Assembly (NCBI RefSeq): GCF_019703515.2 | Contig: NC_059393.1 | Location: 11,922,001 to 11,986,000 of the forward strand | DNA from: Myxocyprinus asiaticus | Lineage: Eukaryota > Chordata > Actinopteri > Cypriniformes > Catostomidae | Direction: 5' to 3' | DNA: 64,000 nucleotides | In this document: piece by piece, positions 1 to 12,100 of the stretch | How the letters are laid out: each line of letters starts with the position of its first letter | Numbering within the stretch: position 1 is the first letter of the stretch | Program-made: the position numbers and the translations under genes | The notes under the pieces: model-generated | Databases searched by the model: none | The model's input: only the letters and a program-made list of their open reading frames with translations | What the model was told of the DNA's origin: nothing

Positions 1-403
1 AGCAACCCATGGAAGTACTCCTCTAACCCCGCTAAGCTAGCGTCCACAGCCTCCCTGAAACCAGATTCGTGGTTTATTATACTGGCCATGGAATTTTTAA
101 ATCCCTCATCTGAGTTTACTTTTTCACTTAGGGCCAATAAATTCACCTTAATTTGCTCAACCTCAGTTTGCATAGATTGTAACACACCCACATTCATAAT
201 ACAACTCTTATCATCATCAGACGTGTCATCAGTGTTATACAATGTACTAATCATTGAGACGTTATCTCTTCAGCAGGATTCCATCTTGTAAGAAACGGAC
301 CTGCAGTAAAATCCAGATTAGTACAACCTGTGTTATTAGTAACAGGAACACAGTAATCAGTATTTACAACATCACCCAGAGTGCTTGTGCCTGCAACCTC
401 CAT
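1..403 (-). pseudogene. Start of a gag-like ORF of an LTR retrotransposon, cut by the window edge
   Basis: Read on the minus strand, an ORF starts at the ATG at 401-403 (MEVAGTSTLGDVVNTD). It stops at 251-253. The adjacent frame continues with an acidic stretch (NTDDTSDDDKSC) and a heptad-like segment (QTEVEQIKVNLLALSEKV) up to the window edge. The stop plus frame change suggests one frameshift. It lies just downstream of a candidate primer-binding site and LTR (463-480 and 484-1083), which is where gag would be expected. No zinc knuckle or protease is visible because the rest lies outside the window. The clade cannot be assigned from this piece. An ORF1 of another retroelement is possible but fits the flanks less well. 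Confidence 0.45.
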
Positions 404-462
404 GTTTTCAAAGCAAAAATAAACAAACAAATACATTCAAACACAGCAACAGAAAAAGTTTG

Positions 463-480
463 TCCCTGTACGGGCTACCA
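463..480 (-). other. Candidate primer-binding site of the LTR element
   Basis: The reverse complement reads TGGTAGCCCGTACAGGGA. It starts with TGG, as expected for pairing with a tRNA 3' CCA end, and lies three bases after the candidate LTR end (ATTACA, complement of 484-489). The matching tRNA was not identified. Confidence 0.4.
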
Positions 481-483
481 CTA

Positions 484-1083
484 TGTAATGATCCGCTTCA
501 CTAGCATAGCTACACGAGAAATAAGGGACTTATCTTTCCTACTGTGAATGTTAAAACGTTCAAAGAAGAAGACCAGACACAAGCAGTACAAAAAATCCAA
601 GGTGTATTAAACATAAAATACCATCAAACAAACAGTGATCACAACAATTACCAATACCGTACACAAAGTGAGAGGGTGGGTGTGTTTGTGTGAAGCTTTC
701 CAAAGTCCCAGTGCACAATATATACAAGGTGAGTTAGTTTTGGTTTCACCGTAATGACAGTTTATGTCCCGAGAGCACGAAATCCAACCAGAGCGGTGTT
801 GAATTTTCCTCTCAGGTAAGTAATCCAATATGAAAGAAAACTCCACAAAAAGACGAATCGAGTCCTCTGTCCTTCAACTTGAATGCACCAAACAATAATC
901 CTTTGAACGTAGGTAGAATCAATATCACTCGTGAATGTAAACACCCCTTGCTTCTCGCCGCTTTACCCGGCTTCTTTTATAACCTTGTTTACTTCCGCAT
1001 ACGGGGCTTAGTCAGTCACATGATTGCACGTGACTGAAGTCTCACGGTAAGTAACACAGGAACCAAACACCATATTAGGGCAC
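484..1083 (-). mobile_element. Candidate 5' LTR, about 600 bp
   Basis: On the minus strand the segment runs from TGTGCCCTAATATGG (ending at 1083) to ATTACA (484). It contains TATAAAAGAAG near 975, a plausible promoter. The primer-binding-like site and a gag-like ORF follow in the correct order. The other LTR is outside the window, so the boundaries rest only on TG...CA ends and context. Confidence 0.45.
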
Positions 1084-1185
1084 ACAGACAATGACAGGAA
1101 AAAAACAGTATAATTATCTTTACCACAAATGGACACATTTATCCGTGGTTATACTAGTTAATCCCCTTATGTGGCTTCGCTGCAG

Positions 1186-1306
1186 TGTGACGTTCATATT
1201 TTTAGATGTGGTGCTTTAGATTTTTTTGTTTAGATTTTTACTTTCAAATCAACCAACTACAAAAGGTACACCTGGCTTACGGCGTCGAAAGAAGATTGAA
1301 AATTGT
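1186..1306 (+). mobile_element. Internally deleted fragment of the hAT element found at 9.2-12.4 kb
   Basis: Bases 1186-1243 match 9755-9812 and bases 1246-1306 match 9996-10056, with about 183 bases missing between them. The missing part covers the start codon and N-terminal region of the transposase reading frame. The shared segment spans non-coding leader and coding sequence ([11 protein letters not shown] region), so it is a relic and not a host exon. No terminal repeats are attached. Confidence 0.7.
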
Positions 1307-1689
1307 AGTGTGATTTAACTCTGGTCGTAAATTGGACGTGGCCCCTTTAAGAACTTCTTGTGTTGCACATGCATGCTGGTTAGAGACGTGAAAACAGACA
1401 CTGTGCAAGTGAGCTCCTGGTTTTGTTCATTGGTAAAGAATTCTTTGGGTAAATATCAAAATTCTACACAAAATATTGTTAAATTGCATTAAAAATGTGT
1501 TCAGAAGGGTTGTATGTTAAAACTGAGTGTTTGTTATGGTTTATTTTTGAAGGATGCATATGGATTGCATGTGTGGAGTTTAACCACGTTCTAGCACACA
1601 TGTCAAGAACTGGATATGTAAATTCAGTATTAATCAAATCTTATTTGATGATTTATAGCCCAGAGTGTTTTCCAAATCATATCAGCCAC

Positions 1690-2085
1690 AACATTAAAAC
1701 CACCTGCCTAATATTGTGTAGGTCCCCCTCGTGCCACCAAAACAGCGCCAACCCGCATCTCAGAATAGCATTCTGAGATGCTATATTTCTCACCACAATT
1801 GTACAGAGTGGTTATCTGAGTTACCGTAGACTTTGTCAGTTCGAACTAGTCTGGCCATTCTCTGTTGACCTCTCTCATCAACAAGGCGTTTCCATCTGCA
1901 GAACTGCCGCTCACTGGATGTTTTTTTGTTTTTGGCACCATTTGGAGTAAATTCTAGCGACTGTTGTACATGAAAATCCCAGGAGATCAACAGTTACATA
2001 AATACTTAAACCAGCCCATCTGGCACCAACAATCATGCCACGGTCCAAATCACTGAGATCAAATAGTTCTCTCCATTCTGATGGT
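1690..2085 (-). pseudogene. Tc1/mariner-type transposase relic (N-terminal DNA-binding part)
   Basis: The minus strand encodes [13 protein letters not shown], then a helix-turn-helix-like part (VDLLGFSCTTV), then KTSSERQFCRWKRLVDERGQ and RMARLVRTDKVYGNSDN, in shifting frames. The same N-terminal words occur at 18.26-18.43 kb on the other strand. This is the DNA-binding half of a fish Tc1-like transposase. No catalytic DDE segment is present, so the copy is dead. The end near 1690 (CAGCCACAACATTAAAACCA) looks like the element's border. Confidence 0.6.
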
Positions 2086-2104
2086 TGATGTGAACATTAA
2101 CTGA

Positions 2105-2556
2105 AGCTCCTGACCTGTATCTGGGTAGCTCAGTGAGTAAAGACGCTGACTACCACCCCTAGAGTTCACGAGTTCGAATCCCAGGTCATGCTGTGTGAAT
2201 CCAGCCAGGTCTCCTAAGCAACCAAATTGGCCCAGTTGTTAGGGAGGGTAGAGCCACATGGGGTAACCTCCTCGTGGTCGCTATAATGTGGTTCGCTCTC
2301 AGTGGGGCACGTGGTGAGTTGTGCGTGGATGCCACGGTGGATGGCGTGAAGCCTCCACACGCGCTGTCTCCGCGGTAGCGTGCTGAACAAGCCACGTGAT
2401 AAGATGCATGGGTTGACGGTCTCTGATGCGGAGGCAATTGAGATTTGTCCTCCGCCACCCGGATTGAGGAGAGTCACTACGCCACCATGAGGACTTAGAG
2501 TGCATTGTGAATTGTGCATTCCAAATTGTGGAGAAAAAGGGGAGAAAAAAAAAAAG
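2105..2556 (+). mobile_element. tRNA-derived SINE, + orientation
   Basis: The 5' end has a pol III A-box-like TAGCTCAGTGAGTA and a B box GAGTTCGAATCCC at tRNA-like spacing. A long unrelated body follows and ends with GGGGAGAAAAAAAAAAAG. A second copy in reverse orientation is at 8237-8634, which establishes a dispersed family. It has no coding capacity. ORFs crossing it on the minus strand are chance frames. Confidence 0.8.
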
Positions 2557-3063
2557 ACCAAACATGAAAGCATGTTTGGTGAAATATCCAGGCATTTAAG
2601 GGTTAATTGTCAATGAGCAAGGACAGCCTCCAATATATGTACTATGACCTACACATTATTGAAGCTTATTACACATTTAATAAGTTAATTTGTAAAATGT
2701 TTTTGCATTACATGAAATTTAATACATCAGCTTATGTTAAACCAGTTCTTCATAATCGAATTTTGTACATTCAGTTCATTTGTTTTGGATTTTTTTAAAT
2801 GTTCAAACTGGGGTTGATGACCAGGCTAATATAAGTTAAAACACATTTCAACAGTACAGCCTTTGGTCTCATGAACCACCATGTGATGAAACCTTCTTCG
2901 AGCTGTGTCGAAATTATTACCATGTGGTTTCCCCATTTTCATCTTTTACCACACATGTTTACTGTTTATCGGCAAAGAGGCGGCTTTGGTCAACCAATAT
3001 TTGCAGACAAAGATTTTTCAGTGTCATCCTGTTTGACCTCAGGAAGACACTCAAAGCTTTACA

Positions 3064-3133
3064 ATGGAGATATATGCAAGAATTTTCTTTCTTCTTTTAT
3101 GTTTTATGACATATGGGTCTTCAAATGCTGCAG
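3064..3133 (+). CDS. cfhl: CFHL exon 1: start codon and signal peptide
   Basis: ATG at 3064 has A at -3 and G at +4. It encodes [15 protein letters not shown] followed by TYGSSNAA, a short N-region, a hydrophobic core and small residues suited to signal peptidase. The exon ends GCAG with donor GTAAAA at 3134, leaving phase 1, which fits the acceptor of the first CCP exon. It is only 70 coding bases. The transcription start and any 5' UTR exon were not identified; CCAAT at 2994 is only a weak promoter hint. Confidence 0.7.
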
Positions 3134-6100
3134 GTAAAAAAAAAAATGCTCTTTTAAATATGACAAAAGACATATTTTACAAAAATGTTATTCTTGATAA
3201 CATCACACTTGTTTAGCAGGTTATGTTGCTGTTAACTTGCTTTACAGAAAGCAAGTATTGGCTGGTTAAACCTTATATGCATTTTAATTAAAAAAAAATA
3301 AGAAATAATTCTTTGCCATATGAACATGAAATGAAGTAAATGTGTATCAGTACATGTACAGTTGTAGTGTAAAAGAAATAATGAGTTGAAGCCTGTTACA
3401 TCTTTAATACATATATAAACAATATCATAAACACTTTAATTATTGTCCTATTCACTTTGCAGAATATTAAAGTAGTATTTAATCAGTATTTTATATAGAC
3501 AGCAGCTCAGGAGGGCCTGTGTCCTCATTTATAGTAATAAAGTATATTATAATTTTTATATTTTTTTTAAATCCAACTTTTTTGGCTGAAAATCTGGGTG
3601 GGATCTGTTGAGCTGCAAAGGTTGAAAAATCCTGTCTGGATCAGTTGCATCAGAGAAGACTGATATGAGGAAATTCATTTCAAAACATTTTCCTTGAGCC
3701 TAAAGTATTCATTTATCACCACAATATTTATTGAACTGCCACTGTTCCCATTACACTAATTTTAAACATCCTAAACGTATTACATCTGATGTATAAAGCT
3801 ATTTATCTATAATATTATTTCACTCTCTTTAATCTCTTTTCTGAAAAGAGGCAGCTTCTAGTAACTTACTAGACTTGACAATCAAGAAAATTTTATCATA
3901 AACCATTAATATGATCAGCTCAGATTTGTACAGATGTCATTACATTACGAGGTAGCACAAGGTCCAATCAAATGTGTTTTTTGTGTCTGATCTTCCCATA
4001 CAAAGACCAGTTTTTGTTTGCACACAGTATTTGCTTATCAGTTGTTCAATTTGCTGATTACATAAAATAGTATTTACATTGATGACAATGGCAACACAAC
4101 AGTCCAAAGGGCCCTGAGCCCACATTTGTAAATGTTTTGCAGTTGTAGTACATGTGTAACGTAGGAAAGAGGTCACGAGAGCGGAATCTAAGTGTGTTTA
4201 TTTATTATTAAAGTTTGCCAAAGTACAAAATAACGGGGTAACCTCAAGATGGCGCCGAGTATGGCTGCTGCATTGCGAGCTCCGACACAACATAGTAGTG
4301 TTTTGTTTGTTTTGTTCACAATTCATATGTTTTTTGTCTTGGATGTTGTCTGCCTTATTTTCTACGACAGACAAACACTTTTGGACATTGGTTCAGCAAT
4401 TTCACACCGTAAACCGAACTTCAGATTTCTCAATGCCGACCCGCTGTTTACAAACACGCAAGCAGAGCCCTTTGTCTGGGCAGCACGGCCGTGGAAACGC
4501 AGGAGGGAAAGGGGAAAGAGAGCCGGCGTTCTCAGAGAAAGACGCCACGCAAATCGACCCCCGCTACCCACTATTCTACTGGCAAATGTTCAGTCTCTGG
4601 ATAACAAGCTCTGCGAGCTGAAAGTGCGGATCTCTTTCCAACGAGATACAAGGGACTGCTGCATTATCTGCCTTACGGAAACTTGGATGTCTGCGGAGAT
4701 TCCAGACTCAGCCATTGAACCCGCGGGGATCTCTGTGCACCGAGCAGACAGAGCGAAAGACCTCTCAGGTAAAAGCAGAGGAGGGGGTGTATGTTTTATG
4801 ATCAACAAATCCTGGTGTGATCAGAGGAATGTACATTCTATCAAGTCTTTCTGCTCTCCCTATCTGGAATTTCTTATGTTTCTGTGTCGACCATTCTGGC
4901 TACCGAGGGAATTCACAGTGGTCATTATTACAGCTGTGTACATTCCCCCACAAGCCGACACAGACCAGGCACTCAAGGATCTGTATGGGATTATAAGTGA
5001 GCAGAAAACCGCGCACCCTGAGGCCGCGTTCACTGTGACCAGGGACTTTAATAAAGCCAGTTTAAAATCAGTCGCACCAAAATACCACCAGCACATTAGT
5101 TTCAACACACGAGGGGACCAGGTTTTGGACCATTGCTATTCCAGATACCTCCCCTGCCCATCATTCGGCAAATCGGACCACTCTTCCATTCTGCTTCTGC
5201 CCACTTACAGGCAGAAATTGAAACAGGAAGCACCCACCCTCAGAACAATCCAGTGCTGGTCGGACCAATCAGATTCCATGCTACAAGACTGTTTTGATCA
5301 CACGGACTGGGAGATGTTCCGGTCCGCCTCCGATGACTACAGAGCTTTACGCTGATAGCGTAATGCGTTTCATCAAAAAATGTGTGGAGGACGTGGTTCC
5401 GACCAGAACAACACGGATCTATCCGAATCAGAAACCATGGATAAATAACAATGTTCGCGCAGCACTTAATGTGCAGACCTCCGCTTTTAATTCCAGGAAC
5501 GCGGAGGAGCATAAACAAACCAGTTATGCCCTCCGAAAAACTATCAGAACCACAAAACGCCAGTACAGAAGCAAGATTGAAGGACAGTTTAACACCACCA
5601 ACTCTAGAAGCATGTGGCAGGGAATTAACATCATCACGGACTTTAAAGGGAATAAAAACTCCACCATGAACACCGCTGCCTCTCTCCCGGATGAGCTAAA
5701 TACTTTTTATGCTCTTTTTGAGGGAAATAACACCGCCCTCGTGGAGAGAGCTCTCACGGCTGAAGCTACAGAGGTTAGTTCACTCTCCGTCTCTGTAGCG
5801 GATGTAACCCGATCCTTCCGACGGGTGAATATCCGCAAAGCCGTGGGCCCAGACGGCATTCCGGGCCATGTCATCAGAGCGTGCGCGAACCAGCTGGCTG
5901 GTGTTTTTATGGACATTTTCAACCTTTCCCTCTCTTTGTCTGTAGTCCCCACATGCTTTAAAACATCCACCATTGTGTCTGTTCCAAAGCAATAAAAAAT
6001 AACTTGCTTAAATGACTGGCATCCTGTTGCTCTGACCCCCATCATCAGCAAATGCTTTTAGAGACTAATCAGAGATTACATCTGCTCTGTGCTGCCTCTC

Positions 6101-9100
6101 TCTCTTGACCCGTTGCAGTTTGCTTACCGCAACAACCGCTCCACTGATGATGCCATTGCATCTACAATACACACTGCTCTCTCCCACCTGGAAACAAAAA
6201 GAACACTTATATGAGAATGCTGTTTGTAGACTACAGCTCAGCATTCAACACCATAGTGCCCTCCAAGCTAGATGAGAAACTCCGGGCTCTGGGCTTAAAC
6301 AGCTCGCTGTGCAGCTGGATCCTGGACTTCCTGTCAAGCAGACGCCAGGTGGTTAGAATAGGCAGCAACATCTCATCACTGACCCTCAACACCGGAGCCC
6401 TGCAGGACTGTGTTCTCAGCCCACTACTGTATTCCTTGTACACACATGACTGTGTGGCAACACATAGCTCCAATGCCATCATTAAGTTTGCTGATGACAT
6501 GACGGTGGTAGGTCTGATCACTGACAATGATGAAACAGCCTACAGAGAGGAGGTGCACACTCTGACACACTGGTGTCAGGAGCACAACCTCTCCCTTAAC
6601 GTCAGTAAGACAAAGGAGCTTGTGGTGGACTTCAGAAGAAAAGACAGAGAACACAGTCCCATCACCATCAATGCAGCACCAGTGGAGAGAGTCAGCAGCT
6701 TCAAGTTCCTGGGTGTCCACATCACTGAGGAACTCACATGGTCCATCCACACTGAAGTCGTCGTGAAGAAGGCTCATCAGCACTTCTTCTTCCTGAGACG
6801 GCTGAGGAAGTTTGGAATGAACCGCCACATCCTCACACGGTTCTACACCTGCACTGTAGAGAGCATCCTGACTGGCTGCATCTCCACCTGGTACGGCAAT
6901 AGCACCGCCCACAACCGCAAAGCACTGCAAAGGGTGGTGCGAACTGCCAGACATCATCGGAGGTGAGCTTCCCTCCCTCCAGGACATATATACCAGGCGG
7001 TGTGTGAAAAAAGCTCGGAGGATCAGAGACTCCAGCCACCCGAGCCATGGTCTGTTCTCACTGCTACCATCAGGCAGGCGGTATTGCAGCATCAGGACCC
7101 GCACCAGCCGACTCCATGACAGCTTCTTCCCCCCAAGCAATCAGACTTCTGAACTCTTGATCTCCCACGATCAAAATACATCAGCACTGCACTTTATTAC
7201 CCTTACTCTTATATCTGACACAGGACTGTCATAAATTATATTATATCTCTCTTAGCAACTGACTATCAACCGACAGCCTGAATGTCAGTACAGTACAATA
7301 CTGTACATTCTATATATACTTTTTTTAATATATTTTTATTGAATAATGTGTATCTATATAGTGCGTATTGTATACTGTACAGTGTATGTTATTATTTGTA
7401 TATTGTTGAGTGTAATTATGTGTATATCAGATGTTTAAATTGTGCTGTGTTAATTTGATGTTAGTGTCTCATCACTGTCATGACTGCTATGTTGATCGGA
7501 ACTGCACCCAAGAATTTCACACACCATTGCACTTATGTATATGGCTGTGTGACAGTGATTTGATTTGAACACAGGAACAAAGAAAACATCAATGACTGGA
7601 ACTGGTCAATAAACAGGAGGTCAAAACTCATATACATATAACAACTGACAAAGGTTATATAGACATCAGGGCAATATATATACAGGGATAAATGAGGTAA
7701 ATAACACACAGGTGAGAACAATATGGAACAGCTGGAAGTGATCAGGGCAGGGGATTATGGGAAGTGCAGTCCAGGGGGAACAGATGACAGGTCAAAACAC
7801 AAGGCAAACAACAGTGAATCGTGACGACATGACACATTGTAGCGAATCATTACAGAACTCCCCCAAGTGGTTGTTAATAAACGTCAGGTTTGTCTTTGCT
7901 TTAATTTTGTTTCCCTCTGCCTTGGTAATGTCTTATATACATATACAGTATATACTGTATACAGCAGTGGTTCTCAAACCGGTCCTGGAGGCCCCTCAGC
8001 ACTGCACATTTCGCATGTCGCCCTTTTCTGACACACCCAATTTAAGTCTTGGAGTCTCCACTAACGAGCTGATGAGTTGAATCAGGTGTGTTTGAGGAGA
8101 CATCCAAAATGTGTACTACTGAGGGGCCTCCAGGACAGGTTTGAAAATCACTGGTATACAGTATATGTACTAGTACTACTATGTACTAGATTCTAGTAGT
8201 AATTTTTTTTAAGTAGTACTAAGTACAAGTAGTCTTTTTGTTTTCTCCCCTTTTCACAATTTGGAATGCCCAATTCCCAAAGTCCTCATGGTGGTGTAGT
8301 GACTCGCCTCAGTCTGGGTGGCAGAGGATGAATCTCAGTTGCCTCCACGTCTGAGACCGTCAATCCGTGCATCTCATCACGTGGCTTGAGCGCGTTACCG
8401 CGATACGTAGCGTGTGTGGAGGCTTCACACTATTCTCCACGGCATCCGCACACACAACTCGCCACATGCTCCACCGAGAGTGAGAACCACATTATAGTGA
8501 CCAGGAGGAGGTTACCCCATGTGACTACCTTCCCTAGCAACCGGGCCAATTTGGTTGCTTAGGAGACCTGGCTGGAGTCACTCAGCACGCCCTGGATTCG
8601 AACTCGCGATTCCAGGGCTGGTAGTCAGCGTCAATACAAGTAGTCTTCTACTCAATTCTCAAATGCAATTAAAATAAAAAATACACTTGCAGAATTATTA
8701 AACCACATTTGTTTTTTATTATAAGTTGCAGTATATCATTTGTATTAATGTTATTCTTAAAAGAATAGTTCACCCAAAAATCTAAATTCTATAATTTACT
8801 CACCCTTATGCTATCCCAGATGTGTATGACTTACTTTCTTCTGCAGAACACAAATGATTTTTAGAAGAATTTTTCAGCTATTTTGGTCCATACAATGCAA
8901 GTGAATGGGTGCCAAAATTTTGAAGCTCCAAAAATTACATAAGTCAGCATTAAACTATCCATAAGACTCCAGTGGTTAAATTAATATCTTCAGAAGCGAT
9001 ATGATAGGTGTGGATGAAAAACAATTTTTTACTATAAATTCTCCTCCCTGCTCAGTCATTCTTCTCGTGTTTTTGGTGATTCACATTCTTCATGCATATC

Positions 9101-12100
9101 GCCCCCTACTGGGCAAGGAGAAGAATTTCTAGCATAAAAGTAATTAAATAGTGATCTGTTTCTCACCCACACCAATCATATTACTTCAAGATATGGATTA
9201 AACAGAGGAGGGCCGTCAGGGCCAGCAAGGCCTTCTCTGCTGGCCTAGAGATTGTCAGAATCAGAAAATTATATTTTTATAAATGTAATATACATTTCAT
9301 TAATGCTATATGTATTTTACAAAGTTCCTTCCCATCAGTCTATATCTCGGAGTAGCATTGAAAATTGAAATTATGTTAATACTATTAACATCATTTCAAT
9401 GCTACTCTCTCCCTCAGTTGTGCAGCGTGACTTGCGCTACTTCCAGTGCAGCTCATTTAAATTAGAGCTTTTATCCAATCAGATTTTCCACCTGTGCCAT
9501 CACTGGGTGAAAAATCTACCCTGAGGGCTTCAGAATTTCAAGTGAATCCCCTCTATTGTTGAAGCAAATGGGGACGATGTCGTTGATTGTCATCTTTAAC
9601 CAATCAGATTTCGAGTTTGCCATGTTGGGTGTATTCTTTGACCCGCCGGAGCCTTCTAGCTGGCCTACGTCAGCATTTTTCATGTGGCATGATTGGAGGA
9701 CCATTAGCTAACTAAAACTGAAGTACAACTAGCTAGCACGTAAACTTTCTTTCGTGTGACGTTCATATTTTTAGATGTAGTGCTTTAGATTTTTTTGTTT
9801 AGATTTTTTACTTAGCCTTGTTTTTTTAAATGCACAATGGCTGAAGGAGAAGAAATGGATTTGGTGGTGGATTTACTGGCAAAGCCTTTTTCGAGAAGGA
9901 CCTTTCAAGAAAAGCTGGAAATTGTGAGAAAGGGTCAACTAACCCCGCAGCTAGCAGGCCTGTCTCAGCCAGGGAAAGGATTTGTGAGGCACTTTCAATC
10001 GACCAACTACAAAAGGTACACTTGGCTTACAGTGTCGAAGGAAGATTGAAAATTGTATTGCTGGGAATGCTTGTTATTTGCAACTGACCGATATGGTGTT
10101 TGGAGCCACGCTAGGATTGCAAACCTGAATTGCCTAACCAAGGCCGCAACGAGACATCAAAAAGCACGGCAGGACACTTGCAAGCAATGGTGCTATTGAA
10201 AATGTTTGGAGACACCCAAGTGGATCGACAACTCAACAAATGCGAAGTCAAGAAAAATAGGGAAATACTGAAAAGACTGATCGATTGTGTCATCTTTCTA
10301 GGTAAACAAGAGCTCTCATTTATGGGACACGATGAAAGCAATAAGTCCACAAATAGGGGTAACTATTTCGAACTTATTTCCTTTCTGGCCGAGCACGACA
10401 AATATTTGCATTACCACCTTTCCACTAACAAAGTGTTTACTGGGACTTCAGGCAAAATACAAAATGACCTGAATAGTGCTATAGCTGAAGTGATGGGAGA
10501 GGAAATAAAAAGGGAGATCAATAAGCTCATTTTGTCGCAGTTATGGTGGACGAAACTACAGATGTGAGTACTGCAGCCCAGCTGGCACTGGTGCTCTGTT
10601 ATGTGACAAACACTGGTATCAAGGAGAGGTTTGTCAGATTTGACGATGTTACGAGTGGCTAGCAGGCTGATGACATTGCTGCTCTCATTATCCGATTCCT
10701 GGAGGAACACGAATGCCTAGATAATGATGTGGCACAGTGCTTTGATGGTACTGCCATCATGGCATCTGGACTAAATGGGGTGCAGGCTAAAGTTAAGGTG
10801 AGGGCTCCTATGGCTTTATTTATATATTGCTATGCACATTAACTTAACTTAGTACTGACTCGAGGGGCATCGAAGCTTAGAGAATGTAGGATCTTTTTTG
10901 CACATCTCAGTGGCCTAGCTGCATTTTTTTTCCAGATCCCCTAAGCGCACGCAACTGCTTGACGATATCTGCCAGCGTCGTCTTCATCGTGTGGCACCAA
11001 CAAGGTGGCAATATAGTTCTAGATTGGTCAGCACAGTCTTTGGGAAGAGAGTTGCCCTAATGGAACTATTTGAGCACATATTAGAACACCATGATGAGTA
11101 CAACGAGGATTCTGTGCACTGTGCTGACGATTACAATGCACATCTGGATGATCGAGTTGTGTTTGTGATTTGAGTATTCAGATGTGCTTTTTGGAATACT
11201 GCAGAACAAAACACTCGATGTACAAAGCTTTCTAGCAAGAATGGACGAGTTTTGTGACACCATTGAGAGGGAGAGAGGGCAATTTGGTGAGATTTATGAA
11301 TCTACTGTGCGTGAAACAGGTGCACCAAGCACACGGAGAGGCCCAGTACAGGGGGACATTCGCGCAAGGTACAACAAACTCCAGTGACATTTTGGACAAC
11401 ATCATTGCCCAGATACGGAACCGGTTTAAAGACATGAGAAAGTCACATTTCTCTCTCTCTCCCCCCTCGACCCTCAGCAGTTTCAGACATAATGGAAAAA
11501 ATTCCCGGATGCGGCCTTATCCAGCTTAATACAGAGCCACGGAGATCTCTTCGACCTGCCCAGTATTAAAACAGAACTGACTGTAGTGTATGTCATGACT
11601 GATTTTTGAAGGAAAAAGCCCTGCTGTCCTCCTTGCTTTCCTTCAGCAGAAAGATCAACGCAGGAGCATGCATCAACTTTACGCATTGGCATGTTTGGCG
11701 GTGACCATCCCAGTATCTACGGTCTCTGTCGAGCGGACATTTTCAGCCCTAAAATGCATTAAAACGTATTCAAGAAATAAGACTGGGCAGGCTCGACTGT
11801 CAGCACTGGCCTCCATGGCAATCGAGAAGGATCTTTTATTGGAACTGAAACACACCAATGTACTGTACAACCGTGTCATTGAACTATGTATCTTTACTAG
11901 CTGGGCTGTAAAGTTGTAGGTGTGCTGTCGATAGATAGACAGATTTCATCCTGGCACTGGCCCTGTTACTAGATATTTTTTTTATTTATTTTTTTTATTA
12001 TTGCTTGTTTTAGATCGTTGCTGCTGGTGTGAATGATGTTCAGATTCAGTGGCCTGTCTGTGACTTTGAGTGTGAGTGTGGCATGTGCGTTTAGGCCCAG

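Larger units (their letters stand above)
4228..7566 (+). mobile_element. L2-like LINE retrotransposon, degenerate, in intron 1
   Basis: A single non-LTR element with a leader (CAAGATGGCGCCGAG near 4245), an endonuclease/reverse-transcriptase ORF broken into several frames, and a 3' tail ending in short repeats (GTGATTTGATTTGA). It has the same gene order and leader as the L2-like copy at 45.3-48.6 kb, but more stops and frameshifts, so it is older. It lies in the sense orientation of the CFHL gene inside intron 1. Confidence 0.8.

Noticed and set aside
2105..2180. tRNA gene
   Set aside because: A and B boxes are present, but the sequence runs into a 450-bp SINE body that has another copy at 8237-8634.
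4249..4621. Host gene starting [14 protein letters not shown] in intron 1
   Set aside because: It is the start of the L2-like ORF; the same ATGGCGCC leader and downstream endonuclease appear at 45.3 kb.
6424..7140. 238-codon minus-strand ORF over the first L2 LINE
   Set aside because: It is antisense to a clear reverse transcriptase frame and has no domain of its own.
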